64,000 nucleotides of DNA from Abditibacteriaceae bacterium (GCA_019239895.1 JAFAZH010000056.1:62001-126000); one strand, 5' to 3'. Counted from the first letter of the stretch, positions 7,595 to 16,032 are shown. The notes: generated by a model not told the origin, from the letters alone. Numbers and translations are program-made.

Positions 7595-9328
7595 ATGGAA
7601 GCTAAGCCGCAACCTAAACAATCTGCCGCGATCAGTAGACCCTATTGGCTCTACTTGTTCCTCGCTGTATCAGCCCTTTTTCACTTAGGGGCCATCCTTT
7701 TAGCTCGTCCCTATTGGCAGGTTGCCGCCCCACAACGCCAGCCGCTGCTGGTGACGTATCTCCTCCCCGACTCACCAAAACACCCAGCCAAGAAAAGAAA
7801 CTCCCCTAAACGGTTGCGCATTGCGGAAGCCCTAACGCCGCCGCGCCAGCATAGAGTCGTGCCGTCTGTTGAACATCCTCATCATGAAGTCAGTCTTGTT
7901 CCCATACCGCCCAAACCAAGACGAACACCACCCAGGCCACAGGCCACGCCACCGCAAGCCCCCAAACCTAAACCGACTATTCCTAAACCTGTAGTAACTA
8001 AACCGCAGCCCAAGCCCAGACCAGTCGAGACATTGCCGCCACCGCAACCAATGCACCGCTTGGCGGTAAATCCATTTGCGCCGGGCCATGTGATAACCAA
8101 AGTGCCTGCGCCTGTGGCACCGCAAACCAGAGCTGTGGAAGCTGCGCCTGCACCAGAGATTGCCCATACGATTTTTCCTAAACCTGCCCTTAAAACGGCA
8201 CCGAAATTTAACACCGCCCCGATGCATACTGAGCCTGTTAAGAGTGTCCAGAATGGCGCAGGCACGGGAGAAGGAGCTGGAGAAGGTGCCGGTAAGGGAG
8301 CCGGGACAGGGAGTGGTGCTGGCACAGGTAAAGGCGTGGGCAGCGGGTCTGGCACGGGGGCTGGTCAGGGTAGCGGAAAGGGCACGGGTAGCGGTAGTGG
8401 CACAGGTTCCGGGAATGGTAGCGGACAAGGTGCCGGTAATGGGAGTGGTACTGGCTCTGGAAACGGCAGTGGAGCCGGTAGCGGGGATGGAAGCGGAGCA
8501 GGCAGTGGTTCGGGTAGTGGCACTGGCAGCGGCGCGGGCAGTGGTAATGGAAGCGGGGAAGGCAGCGGTAACGGCAGCGGCACGGGGTCGAGTAATGGAA
8601 GCGGTCATGGGAGCGGCAATGGTTCTGGTACTGGCGGTGGTAACGGTGCAGGACAGGGCGGAGGCGACGGCGCGGGTAGTGGTGGGGGAGGTGGCGGCGG
8701 AGGCGGTGGGGGTGGCGGCGGTGGAGGAGGGGGCGGTGGAGGAAGTGGCCTCTTCGCTGGCCCCGGCGGAACTGGCAGTTCGCCGCGTCATATCGTTTAT
8801 GTGATTGATGTTTCCAAGAGCATGGTGCCCCGTTTAGCGCGTGCCAAGCAGGAGCTTAATGAGGCTTTAGGTACCTTGCAGCCGCAGGAATCCTTTAGCA
8901 TTATCGCGTTCTATGGCAAGACCAAAGTCTTTAGCAAAAATTTGTTGCCTGCCACACCTGCTAATATCGCCCAAGGTCGGCAATTTGTGGATTGGTTGCA
9001 ACTGGATAAGGGGACGAATTTAGAACGCGCCATTAAAGGTGCGCTCTCTATGCGCGGCGTTAATGTCGTGGTGGTTGTCACTGATGGCGTACCAACCTAC
9101 GGGGAGACCGACTTCAAGAAACTCGCTCGCTTGGTGCGCAAAATGAATACTGGCGGGGCACGCATCTTTACAGTGGGTCTGATGGGCCGTAACCCTGACG
9201 GCACCGACCAAAGTTTTGAAGCCTCTGAGTTGCTCAAGCAAATTGCAGCCGATAGCGGCGGTGAATCGCGCTTAGCTTCCATTGATCCCCCGTCCTACCA
9301 CCCATCTGAAACTGATCCCCAGGATTGA
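7595..9328 (+). CDS. Membrane-anchored glycine-repeat protein with VWA domain
   Basis: 577 residues. Layout: short cytoplasmic tail, one membrane helix (about 17-38), a Pro/Lys-rich TonB-like stalk (about 40-220, many PKP and PPR elements), a Gly-Xaa-Gly repeat (221-384, ending in 21 consecutive Gly) and a von Willebrand A domain (about 395-560). The MIDAS is intact: DVSKS (D405, S407, S409), KGTNLERAI and VVTDGVPTYG. The family coordinates Mg2+ to bind a protein ligand. The topology suggests a VWA domain held beyond the inner membrane on a flexible tether. Neither a TonB C-terminal domain nor a channel partner is present. The start has only a poor SD (GGGGG touching the ATG), but no better start gives the membrane helix. 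Confidence 0.85.
   Translation: MEAKPQPKQSAAISRPYWLYLFLAVSALFHLGAILLARPYWQVAAPQRQPLLVTYLLPDSPKHPAKKRNSPKRLRIAEALTPPRQHRVVPSVEHPHHEVSLVPIPPKPRRTPPRPQATPPQAPKPKPTIPKPVVTKPQPKPRPVETLPPPQPMHRLAVNPFAPGHVITKVPAPVAPQTRAVEAAPAPEIAHTIFPKPALKTAPKFNTAPMHTEPVKSVQNGAGTGEGAGEGAGKGAGTGSGAGTGKGVGSGSGTGAGQGSGKGTGSGSGTGSGNGSGQGAGNGSGTGSGNGSGAGSGDGSGAGSGSGSGTGSGAGSGNGSGEGSGNGSGTGSSNGSGHGSGNGSGTGGGNGAGQGGGDGAGSGGGGGGGGGGGGGGGGGGGGGSGLFAGPGGTGSSPRHIVYVIDVSKSMVPRLARAKQELNEALGTLQPQESFSIIAFYGKTKVFSKNLLPATPANIAQGRQFVDWLQLDKGTNLERAIKGALSMRGVNVVVVVTDGVPTYGETDFKKLARLVRKMNTGGARIFTVGLMGRNPDGTDQSFEASELLKQIAADSGGESRLASIDPPSYHPSETDPQD
8255..8750 (+). repeat. Low-complexity Gly-Ser/Thr/Ala-Gly coding repeat
   Basis: About 165 codons of mainly GSG, GTG, GAG, GNG and GKG/GEG triplets, then an uninterrupted run of 21 Gly codons. 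Codons are mixed (GGT, GGC, GGA, GGG; AGT, AGC, TCT), so the peptide pattern rather than a recent DNA duplication seems to be kept. It produces long spurious open frames on both strands. Confidence 0.95.
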
Positions 9329-9429
9329 TGCATAGGTGCCAAGCCAACAGCATCAGTGGTATATTGAACGCGGGTCGCTCATTTCGTAAGCCTTGTCAAT
9401 AGAGCGCCAAAAGCACAAGGAGTGAGATA

Positions 9430-10299
9430 ATGAAGTGGTTACTCAGCGCGTTCGCCGATGAAGCAGGCGGGACGGTGGAAGAGCAAATTGAAGCATTAAA
9501 GCGGGCCGGACTCCATTATATAGATATTCGCGGCATAGATGGCTTTAACATCACCACATTGCCTTTAGACCATGCTCGTGAGGTAAAGCAAAAGTTGGAT
9601 GCTGTTGGAATTAAAGTCGGTATGTATGGCTCGCCCATTGGTAAGATTGACATCGCCGATGATATGAGTGCTGATCTGGACAAGTTAAATCATCTGGGTG
9701 ATCTGGCTCCCATTCTAGGCTGCAATGCAGTGCGTATCTTTAGCTATTACAATAAGGAAGGTCGTCCGCATGAGGAATGGCAACAAGAAAGCTTAAACCG
9801 CTTAGGCCAACTGCGTGACTTGGCGGAGCAACGTGGTCTTGTTCTCTATCACGAGAACGAGCGGCATATTTTTGGTGATTATTGCAAAGATGTTCTATCT
9901 ATCGCCAAGGCGTTACGCACTGGGCCAGAGGGCACCTTTCGCCTCATCTTTGATTTCGATAACTACAACCAGAGCGACGAGAATGTGTGGGAGAACTGGC
10001 AGCAACTGCGCGATCTGACGGATGGAATCCACCTCAAAGACAGCAAAGACCATCAGCATGTGCCAGTGGGACAGGGCACCGGCTCCGTGCGAGAGATTTT
10101 AGCCGATGCCCTCCAACGTGGCTGGCATGGCCCGCTCACCGTGGAACCGCACCTGACCCATTCCGGTGCAGTCGCCGCCACTGGCCCCAGTGGAGTAGCG
10201 AACCAGGAGTATTCCAAAATGTCGCCCGCCGATAGCTTCCACGCCGCCTGCCAAGCCGCCACAAATTTGCTGCAAGAACTCAATGCGCCTGTAGAGTAA
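9430..10299 (+). CDS. Sugar phosphate isomerase/epimerase family (xylose-isomerase-like TIM barrel)
   Basis: 289 residues, with CAAGGAG seven bases before the ATG. Xylose-isomerase-like barrel: SAFADEAGGTVEEQIEALKRAG at strand 1, DIRG at strand 2, and putative metal ligands in YHENE, IFDFDNYNQ, HLKDSKD and VEPHL. The family covers isomerases, epimerases, 3-keto-sugar processing enzymes and inosose dehydratases, and co-occurs with Gfo/Idh/MocA enzymes. No signal peptide. The C-terminal part has an inserted loop (GAVAATGPSGVANQEYSK). A 38-bp perfect hairpin follows the stop and separates it from convergent kdgK. Confidence 0.85.
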   Translation: MKWLLSAFADEAGGTVEEQIEALKRAGLHYIDIRGIDGFNITTLPLDHAREVKQKLDAVGIKVGMYGSPIGKIDIADDMSADLDKLNHLGDLAPILGCNAVRIFSYYNKEGRPHEEWQQESLNRLGQLRDLAEQRGLVLYHENERHIFGDYCKDVLSIAKALRTGPEGTFRLIFDFDNYNQSDENVWENWQQLRDLTDGIHLKDSKDHQHVPVGQGTGSVREILADALQRGWHGPLTVEPHLTHSGAVAATGPSGVANQEYSKMSPADSFHAACQAATNLLQELNAPVE

Positions 10300-10306
10300 G
10301 ACCTTT

Positions 10307-10395
10307 AAACACAAAGCACACAAAGAAAACACAGAGAGCACAAAGGGATTAAAGTCTTTTGTGCTCTCTGTGTTTTCTTTGTGTGCTTTGTGTTT
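10307..10395. terminator. 38-bp perfect inverted repeat between convergent genes
   Basis: Arms 10307-10344 and 10358-10395 are exact reverse complements (AAACACAAAGCACACAAAG... / ...CTTTGTGTGCTTTGTGTTT) with a 13-base loop. It lies between the ends of the TIM-barrel gene and kdgK, with T-rich ends on each strand, so it could terminate both transcripts. It resembles a repeat family more than a simple terminator. Confidence 0.75.
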
Positions 10396-10398
10396 AAT

Positions 10399-11493
10399 TC
10401 AGCGAGTCACGTCTTGCTTGCCCTGTTCCAAATGCTCTAACTCGGCCAAGTGAGGCAAGTTCTCCCAGTCACCGCGTGATTGGGTGGCGAGTGCCCCTAA
10501 CAGATTAGCGCGGGTTAAGGCTTTTTCTAAAACATCCCTGGAAAGGGCCAGTTCTCGGTTAGTAGCGGGTGGTTGATCTAACCAGACCGAAAGAAAACCC
10601 GCCGCGAACGCATCGCCTGCACCAATGGGGTCTACAATTTGGGAAACCGGATAAGGCGGAGCGTGCAGGGAGTATTGCTCCACGAAAGTGTCCGAATGGC
10701 GCTTCACAAAGCCTAGTGCGCCATCTTTGCCGGTTTTGAGAGCCACGACACACGGCCCCATTGCCAGGAAAGCCGCACCATAATCTTCGGGAGGTTGCGG
10801 GCCTAAGAGGAACTCGGCTTCCTCTATACCGGGCAGAAAAATATCACAGAGCGGAACTAAAGAGAGCAGGGCACGACGGGCTGTGGCTTCATCCCACAGC
10901 TTGCGGCGCAGGTTCGGGTCGAAAGAGACAATCAGCCCTTGCTCGCGGGCCAGTTGCATAGCGTAAGTGATGGCTTCTAAGGTGTGTACTCCTAATGCGG
11001 GAGTAATGCCTGTCACATGCAGCAGACGCGCTCCGGCTAACCATTCTGGCCGCACCTCGTCTGCTGTTAAGCGACTGGCGGCGGAGTCACGGCGATAGTA
11101 ATAAACGTGTGGGTCACCGAAAGCTTTGAGTTCGCGGAAAAAGACGGCGGTGGGAGCTGTCTCATCGCGCACCACAAACGAAGTATCAATGCCTTCTCCG
11201 GCCAAGGTAGAGACAATAATATCCCCAAAGGGATCATGCCCTAAGCGGCTAATCCAGCGCACTTTTTTGCCGATTCGGGCGAGAGCAATTGCCAGATTCG
11301 ATTCAGCCCCAGCGATAGAGCGCGTGAACAGAGGCGCATAAGGCAATGCGCTTTCGGTGAGTGGCTGAAGCAGCACCATCGTTTCGCCGATTGTCACCAC
11401 ATCGCAGGGCGCGGTGGAAGGCAAACTATTGCGGCGTCGCTCGCGTCGTTGCTGCTGAGTGGAACGTCTTCGTTCTGGTCGTTGGACTCTCAT
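10399..11493 (-). CDS. kdgK: PfkB-family sugar kinase, probable 2-keto-3-deoxy-sugar-acid kinase
   Basis: 364 residues. Ribokinase/PfkB fold: DVVTIGETMVLL at the first strand, SIAGAESNLAIALARIGKKV, FDPNLRRKLWD, and the catalytic DPIGAGDAFAAGFLS with the Asp base and anion-hole glycines. SFDPNLRRKLW is typical of 2-keto-3-deoxygluconate kinases. It phosphorylates KDG or KDGal at O6, making the substrate of the aldolase encoded just upstream. The ATG overlaps the eda stop (ATGA), implying translational coupling and supporting this start, although it gives an unusual Arg/Gln-rich leader of about 30 residues. Gene neighbours point to 2-keto-3-deoxygalactonate as the physiological substrate. Confidence 0.88.
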   Translation of the reverse strand: MRVQRPERRRSTQQQRRERRRNSLPSTAPCDVVTIGETMVLLQPLTESALPYAPLFTRSIAGAESNLAIALARIGKKVRWISRLGHDPFGDIIVSTLAGEGIDTSFVVRDETAPTAVFFRELKAFGDPHVYYYRRDSAASRLTADEVRPEWLAGARLLHVTGITPALGVHTLEAITYAMQLAREQGLIVSFDPNLRRKLWDEATARRALLSLVPLCDIFLPGIEEAEFLLGPQPPEDYGAAFLAMGPCVVALKTGKDGALGFVKRHSDTFVEQYSLHAPPYPVSQIVDPIGAGDAFAAGFLSVWLDQPPATNRELALSRDVLEKALTRANLLGALATQSRGDWENLPHLAELEHLEQGKQDVTR

Positions 11494-12140
11494 GATGAGG
11501 CTCTTTCCTCTCCCTGCACGGCGGCCACATAGCGACGCGCCAGTTCCGCCAACTCATCGAAACGCTGCGCCTCAATCAGCTTATTGTCCACTAAATTACT
11601 CCCTAATCCGGCAGCGATGGCCCCGTTCTGCAAGAAGTCATGGATATTATCCAGGGTGATACCACCGACCGCGATGATCGGAATGTGGCCCAGGGGCGCA
11701 CGTAAATCTTTTAAATACTGGGTGCCCAGCGTACCCAGCGGGAACACCTTAACCGCCGAGGCCCCCAGTTGCCAAGCCCGTGTAATTTCCGTCGGAGTCA
11801 TGGTGCCAGGCCAAATCTCAATGCCTTGCTCCACGGCGTAGCGCACGACCGCATCATTCAGCCCTGGTGAAATAATGAACTCCGCTCCTGCTGAGATTGC
11901 CGCTTGTGCCATCGGCACATCCAGCACCGTCCCGGCCCCAATGCGCAGTTGGCCTGCGAAGCGTTCTTTCCAGCGCGGAATCATTTCCAATGCGCTTTCC
12001 GTGTTCATCGTCACTTCAATAAGGCGAATCCCGCCGTCGGCTAGAGCTTGCACCGCTCGATCTGCTAAATCGGCCCTCACCCCTCGCACAATGGCTACAA
12101 TTTTATGTTGTCTTAACTGTTGTAGCAGTTCACTTTGCAT
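11490..12140 (-). CDS. eda: 2-keto-3-deoxy-6-phosphogluconate/galactonate aldolase
   Basis: 216 residues, the usual length for class I KDPG aldolases. Signature regions: KIVAIVRGV, IRLIEVTMNTESAL (catalytic Glu), LRIGAGTVLD, FIISPGLN and ASAVKVFPLGTLG (Schiff-base Lys), then IPIIAVGGITLDN for phosphate binding. It cleaves KDPG or KDPGal to pyruvate and glyceraldehyde-3-phosphate. Ribosome binding appears to come from the end of a dispersed repeat: GGGAGAGG lies eight bases before the ATG. It overlaps kdgK by four bases and lies downstream of dgoD on the same strand. Confidence 0.93.
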   Translation of the reverse strand: MQSELLQQLRQHKIVAIVRGVRADLADRAVQALADGGIRLIEVTMNTESALEMIPRWKERFAGQLRIGAGTVLDVPMAQAAISAGAEFIISPGLNDAVVRYAVEQGIEIWPGTMTPTEITRAWQLGASAVKVFPLGTLGTQYLKDLRAPLGHIPIIAVGGITLDNIHDFLQNGAIAAGLGSNLVDNKLIEAQRFDELAELARRYVAAVQGEERASS

Positions 12141-12148
12141 GATTACGA

Positions 12149-12256
12149 CCTCTCCCTTGTACCCTCTCCGAAACGGGAAGGGGTGTCAAAGGATCACTCT
12201 CTCGCTTATCCTTTGACACCCCTTCCCGTGCCGGGATGGGGGAGGGGGGTTAGGTC
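12149..12256. repeat. Dispersed CCTCTCCC/CCTAACCCC inverted repeat, copy 2
   Basis: Begins CCTCTCCCTTGTACCCTCTCC and ends GGGGGAGGGGGGTTAGG; inner stem GGGTGTCAAAGGAT / ATCCTTTGACACCCC. It occupies nearly all of the gap between dgoD and eda, and its minus-strand end provides GGGAGAGG in front of eda. Confidence 0.88.
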
Positions 12257-12261
12257 AACTC

Positions 12262-13419
12262 CTACCATTCTGTTACCGACCCATCCGCATTGCGCCAGAC
12301 CGGGTTGCGCCAGTTATGGCCAATGGCCGCCATCTCTCGTACTTTGGCTTCATCAATTTCAATGCCAAGACCAGGCGCGGTGAGGCGAGGCACAAAGCCA
12401 TCCTGGTATTTGAACACGCCCGGATCAACAAGGTAATCCAATAGGTCAGAGCCTTGGTTGTAATGAATGCCTAAGCTTTGCTCTTGAATAAAGGCGTTGG
12501 GCGTGCAAAAGTCCACTTGCAGTGAAGAGGCCAGGGTAATGGGGCCAAGCGGACAGTGGGGTGCAACGGCCACGTCATAGGCTTCGGCCATTGACGCAAT
12601 TTTGCGCAGTTCCCAGATACCCCCGGTGTGGCTCACATCCGGCTGCACAATATCTACGGCACCACTGGCTAAGAGACTCTTGAAATCCCAGCGCGTAAAC
12701 ATCCGCTCACCCGTGGCGATGGGAATGCTGCTGTGGCGAGATATTTCCAACAGGGCTTCGTTGTTTTCCGGTAAAACCGGTTCTTCGATAAAGAGAGGCT
12801 TGAAAGGTTCCATCTCCTTCATGATAATCTTCGCCATGCCCTTGTGAACGCGACCATGCAAGTCCACGCCGATACCAACGGCAGAGCCAACCGCTTCCCG
12901 TACGGAAGCCAGGCGTGCTACCGCTTCTTCGACTTTCTGGGCCGAATCAATCCATTCCATATCGGCGGTGCCGTTCATCTTGAGGGCAGTGTAGCCCTGC
13001 GCTATCTTTTCTCTGGCACCAGCGGCGACTTCGGCTGGCTTATCGCCACCAATCCAGGCATAGACGCGCATCTTATCGCGCACTGGGCCACCCAGCAGTT
13101 CATAGATTGGCACGCCTAGATGCTTGCCTTTAATGTCCCACAGGGCCTGGTCTATGCCGGAAATGGCGCTCATCAAGACCGGGCCACCACGATAGAAGCC
13201 GCCGCGATAGAGCACCTGCCATAAATCTTCAATGTGGGCCGCCTCTTTGCCGATGAGATACTCGCTCATCTCTTCCACTGCCATGCGCACTGTGTCCGCA
13301 CGACCCTCGACAATAGGCTCGCCCCAACCGACGATGCCATCATCTGTCGTGACTTTGAGAAAAAGCCAGCGTGGTGGCACCTTGAATAATTCCATTTTGC
13401 TGATCTTCAATTCAATCAC
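12262..13419 (-). CDS. dgoD: D-galactonate dehydratase
   Basis: 385 residues from GTG. The sequence runs closely parallel to E. coli DgoD as I recall it over its full length: PPRWLFLKVTTDDGIVGWGEP, YRGGFYRGGPVLMSAI, VDLHGRVHKGM, FIEEPVLPE, ATGERMF, APHCPLGP and the C-terminal WRNPVWRNADGSVTEW. Metal ligands (D of VDLHG, E of FIEEP, E of TGER) and the two catalytic His (DLHG, APHC) are present. It dehydrates D-galactonate to 2-keto-3-deoxygalactonate. The TTG three codons downstream (13410) aligns with the E. coli start and has GGGGTGAT five bases before it, so it may be the real start. It is first in dgoD-eda-kdgK, the DeLey-Doudoroff route. Confidence 0.93.
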   Translation of the reverse strand: MIELKISKMELFKVPPRWLFLKVTTDDGIVGWGEPIVEGRADTVRMAVEEMSEYLIGKEAAHIEDLWQVLYRGGFYRGGPVLMSAISGIDQALWDIKGKHLGVPIYELLGGPVRDKMRVYAWIGGDKPAEVAAGAREKIAQGYTALKMNGTADMEWIDSAQKVEEAVARLASVREAVGSAVGIGVDLHGRVHKGMAKIIMKEMEPFKPLFIEEPVLPENNEALLEISRHSSIPIATGERMFTRWDFKSLLASGAVDIVQPDVSHTGGIWELRKIASMAEAYDVAVAPHCPLGPITLASSLQVDFCTPNAFIQEQSLGIHYNQGSDLLDYLVDPGVFKYQDGFVPRLTAPGLGIEIDEAKVREMAAIGHNWRNPVWRNADGSVTEW

Positions 13420-13503
13420 CCCGCATTAGGGTATCATTGATTGAAGAATTATTGAAGATGAGTGGACGAATAAATTCGTTGGTCTAACAAAGGAAGTCAA
13501 AGC

Positions 13504-14310
13504 ATGAATGATCGGAAGCAGAGTAACGGCACACGGGGGCGCAGGCGTTTTCTGGGACAGGGGTTATTGTCTCTTTTTGCTGGTCTTACAGGCAAATCAA
13601 TAGCGGCGGATAATGAAGTGAAGACCCCACCGGGGGAGAACGACCAAACCCTGAAGCGGCACATGCGGCAGGGCAACCCTCCGGTTCAGCCACTTGATAC
13701 GATGGTATTGTTTGAACGCGGCGATGAGAGCAACGGACGAGCTATGACGCATGAAGTGCTATCGCTGGTTCATCAGGAGAAGGGCAGGAACTCTTATCCC
13801 TGGACACTCTATGCCAGCCTGGAGACCCATCATGAAGTTGGTGATGCCTGTGTGGTTTGCTCGCGCTTGCATAAACACGGCCCTGGTTGGTCGAGTGGCC
13901 TGCACTCCGAAGTGTTTAATCATAGCCGCGCCGTGGCTCTGGGTGTTAATGTAGAAATGAGCAATGATTATGCAGGGGCCGAAGCGACGCAGGTTATCGG
14001 TGTGAATATTCAGGCTGTCAAAGGCCCCACGCCGATGCAATATGGCATCCAGATTCACGATGGCGAGGGGCACTTTCAAAAGGGCATTGGCCTCAACGGG
14101 CAGGGCGACACGGGAATGGATATGCCTGGCAAATTTGGTGTTGGCATTAATACACACCAAAATAACATTCGTTTGAACGAAGGTGCCTGTGTTGAGTTGG
14201 ATGGCAAAGGCCAGATAAAAGTGCGCTATTTTAATGGACGCATTGAGTTCCTCAACGGCGACCACTGCTTTGGCCACCTGGATGTTAATGGTAAAGACCA
14301 CGCTTTATAA
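13504..14310 (+). CDS. Exported protein of unknown function with tail-fibre-like C-terminus
   Basis: 268 residues; AAAGGAAG precedes the ATG. The N-terminus RGRRRFLGQGLLSLFAGLTG looks like a Tat-type export signal ending near SIAADNE. The rest is Gly-, Asn- and His-rich with short beta-strand-like repeats (GVNVEMSNDYAG, GVNIQAVKGP, GVGINTHQNNIRLNEG, YFNGRIEFLNGDH). This spacing resembles trimeric beta-helix segments of phage tail fibres and host-recognition proteins, but no other phage gene is near. I do not recognise the family. It is divergent from dgoD, whose start is 84 bases away, and could share regulation with the galactonate genes. Confidence 0.7.
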   Translation: MNDRKQSNGTRGRRRFLGQGLLSLFAGLTGKSIAADNEVKTPPGENDQTLKRHMRQGNPPVQPLDTMVLFERGDESNGRAMTHEVLSLVHQEKGRNSYPWTLYASLETHHEVGDACVVCSRLHKHGPGWSSGLHSEVFNHSRAVALGVNVEMSNDYAGAEATQVIGVNIQAVKGPTPMQYGIQIHDGEGHFQKGIGLNGQGDTGMDMPGKFGVGINTHQNNIRLNEGACVELDGKGQIKVRYFNGRIEFLNGDHCFGHLDVNGKDHAL

Positions 14311-14380
14311 TGCCATCAACAAGCCACAAGATGCTGCCATATTCTGCCGTGGGTATTACACTGCGAATAGTTAACGCAAG

Positions 14381-14541
14381 TTGCTAAGGGTGCCGGAGCT
14401 ATAAAAGCCCCGGCAGGAAGGCTAAAGCCAACCGTCCTCCCGGACGGAACATCCATCAAAACTGTATCCTTGTGGCGTCCAAAGGACGCTCGGCCAACGG
14501 CCTTCCTGCCGGGGCTTTTATAGCTCCGGCACCCTTAGCAA
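14381..14541. repeat. Cloverleaf-like inverted repeat, copy 2
   Basis: Outer arms 14381-14422 and 14500-14541 are perfect 42-base reverse complements (TTGCTAAGGGTGCCGGAGC... ). Inside are two further hairpins, CCGTCC-TCC-CGGACGG and GCGTCC-AAA-GGACGC, giving a three-way-junction layout like copy 1 at 6321. Confidence 0.93.
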
Positions 14542-14562
14542 CTGAAATCGGAATAGCTTACC

Positions 14563-16032
14563 ATGACTTATAGTGACGCTTATAATGGGTTAGAACCCCA
14601 GGAACTGTGGCGGCATTTCGATGCCTTAAATCATATCCCCCGTCCCTCTGGCGCAGAGGCAGCGGCACGCGCTTATGTGCAGCAAGTGGCGCAGGAGTTT
14701 GGCGCGACCTCGAACGAAGATGAGCGCGGCAATATGGTGGTGCGAGTGCCTGCGACGATGGGAAGAGAAAATGCCCCCACTGTCGCAATCCAGGCGCACC
14801 TGGACATGGTTTGCGAGAAGCGGCCCGATGTGGTGCATGACTTTGCGACTGACCCAATTCGACCCCAGCGTGAAGGCGACCGCATCCTCGCCAGTGGCAC
14901 CACCTTGGGTGCAGATAATGGTATTGGCGCAGCCGCGGCGCTGGCTCTATTAACGCAGCCTGGCCTGGAGCATGGCCCCTTAGAATTGCTTTTTACGGTT
15001 GATGAAGAGACTGGTTTGCATGGGGCGATGGCGCTTGATCCATCGCTCGTGACATCACGTATGTTGATTAATCTGGACAGTGAAGACCCGGATGAACTGA
15101 CCATTGGTTGTGCCGGTGGCGCGGGCACGGTGTTGCACTTGCCTGTAACCTTTGAACCCACTCCGCCCGGCTGGGTGGGGCGTGAAGTCGTAGTTTCCGG
15201 TTTACGCGGCGGACATAGCGGCGTGCAGATTCACGAGCATTTAGCCAATGCCATTAAGCTACTAATGGGAGCCTTGCTTTATATTCAAGATAGTGGCGAT
15301 GACTTTGGCCTGGCGGCCATTCATGGCGGCAGCGCCCATAATGCCATCCCCCGGGATGCGTGGGCACGCCTCGCAGTTGGGCGTGAATCCCTAGCGATGT
15401 TAGAAAGGATCATCCCGGAAGTCGCCAGAGCCATGCGCAATCAATGGGGTGACGATGAGCCGGATTTGGCTTTAACGGTGCGCGAGATGACAACGCCCAA
15501 TGAAGTCATAACCCGCCGCGATTTCAACCGCTTACTGAATTTGCTGGATGATCTGCCGCATGGCGTTATAAATATGAGCCAGGTGTTCCCCGGCAAGGTG
15601 GAAACCTCGACGAACCTTGCAGTGGTAGAAACGAGAGAAGGCCAGATTGAAATAGCCACCAGCAGTCGTAGCTTTCTGGCGGAAGAGTTGCAAAAGGTGC
15701 AAAATCGCATTGCCTCCAATGGTCGCAACGCCGGGGCCGAAGTGGAAGTGCGCGATGGCTATCCCGGTTGGGAACCAGTCGCCAATTCGCGTTTGCTACA
15801 AGTGACCGATGAAGTGTATCGGCAGATATTCCGCAAAGCTCCGCAAGTGCAAGTCGTTCATGCTGGCTTAGAGTGCGGCGTAATTGTGTCTAAAATACCG
15901 GGCATGGAGGCCATCTCTTTTGGCCCCACGATTCGCGGCGCGCACACCCCTGAAGAGCATGTTTATATTTCCACGGTCGCTTCCATCTGGCGACTGTTGG
16001 TGGCCCTGCTCGCTACGCTTTCCGCCCGCTAA
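14563..16032 (+). CDS. pepD: Aminoacyl-histidine dipeptidase (M20C, cytosol nonspecific dipeptidase)
   Basis: 489 residues, the usual PepD length. Family features: LWRHFDALNHIPRPSG at the N-terminus, VAIQAHLDMVCEK (zinc His and Asp base), GTTLGADNGIG (bridging Asp), FTVDEETGLHGA (catalytic Glu plus ligand Glu), INLDSEDP (zinc Asp), the lid-domain GLRGGHSGVQIH, and FGPTIRGAHTPEEHVY with the last His ligand. It hydrolyses Xaa-His and other dipeptides in the cytosol. A housekeeping gene among catabolic genes; no clear SD before the ATG. The PhyH gene follows after 43 bases. Confidence 0.95.
   Translation: MTYSDAYNGLEPQELWRHFDALNHIPRPSGAEAAARAYVQQVAQEFGATSNEDERGNMVVRVPATMGRENAPTVAIQAHLDMVCEKRPDVVHDFATDPIRPQREGDRILASGTTLGADNGIGAAAALALLTQPGLEHGPLELLFTVDEETGLHGAMALDPSLVTSRMLINLDSEDPDELTIGCAGGAGTVLHLPVTFEPTPPGWVGREVVVSGLRGGHSGVQIHEHLANAIKLLMGALLYIQDSGDDFGLAAIHGGSAHNAIPRDAWARLAVGRESLAMLERIIPEVARAMRNQWGDDEPDLALTVREMTTPNEVITRRDFNRLLNLLDDLPHGVINMSQVFPGKVETSTNLAVVETREGQIEIATSSRSFLAEELQKVQNRIASNGRNAGAEVEVRDGYPGWEPVANSRLLQVTDEVYRQIFRKAPQVQVVHAGLECGVIVSKIPGMEAISFGPTIRGAHTPEEHVYISTVASIWRLLVALLATLSAR

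Noticed and set aside
8255..8750. Possible CRISPR or minisatellite at the glycine repeat
   Set aside because: There are no constant-length repeats with unique spacers; codons vary while the peptide pattern is constant.
7832..8791. 320-codon open frame on the minus strand across the glycine repeat
   Set aside because: It is a shadow of the Gly-rich repeat: composition is Thr/Ala/Ser-only, no SD, and the plus-strand protein has a clear membrane helix and an intact VWA domain.
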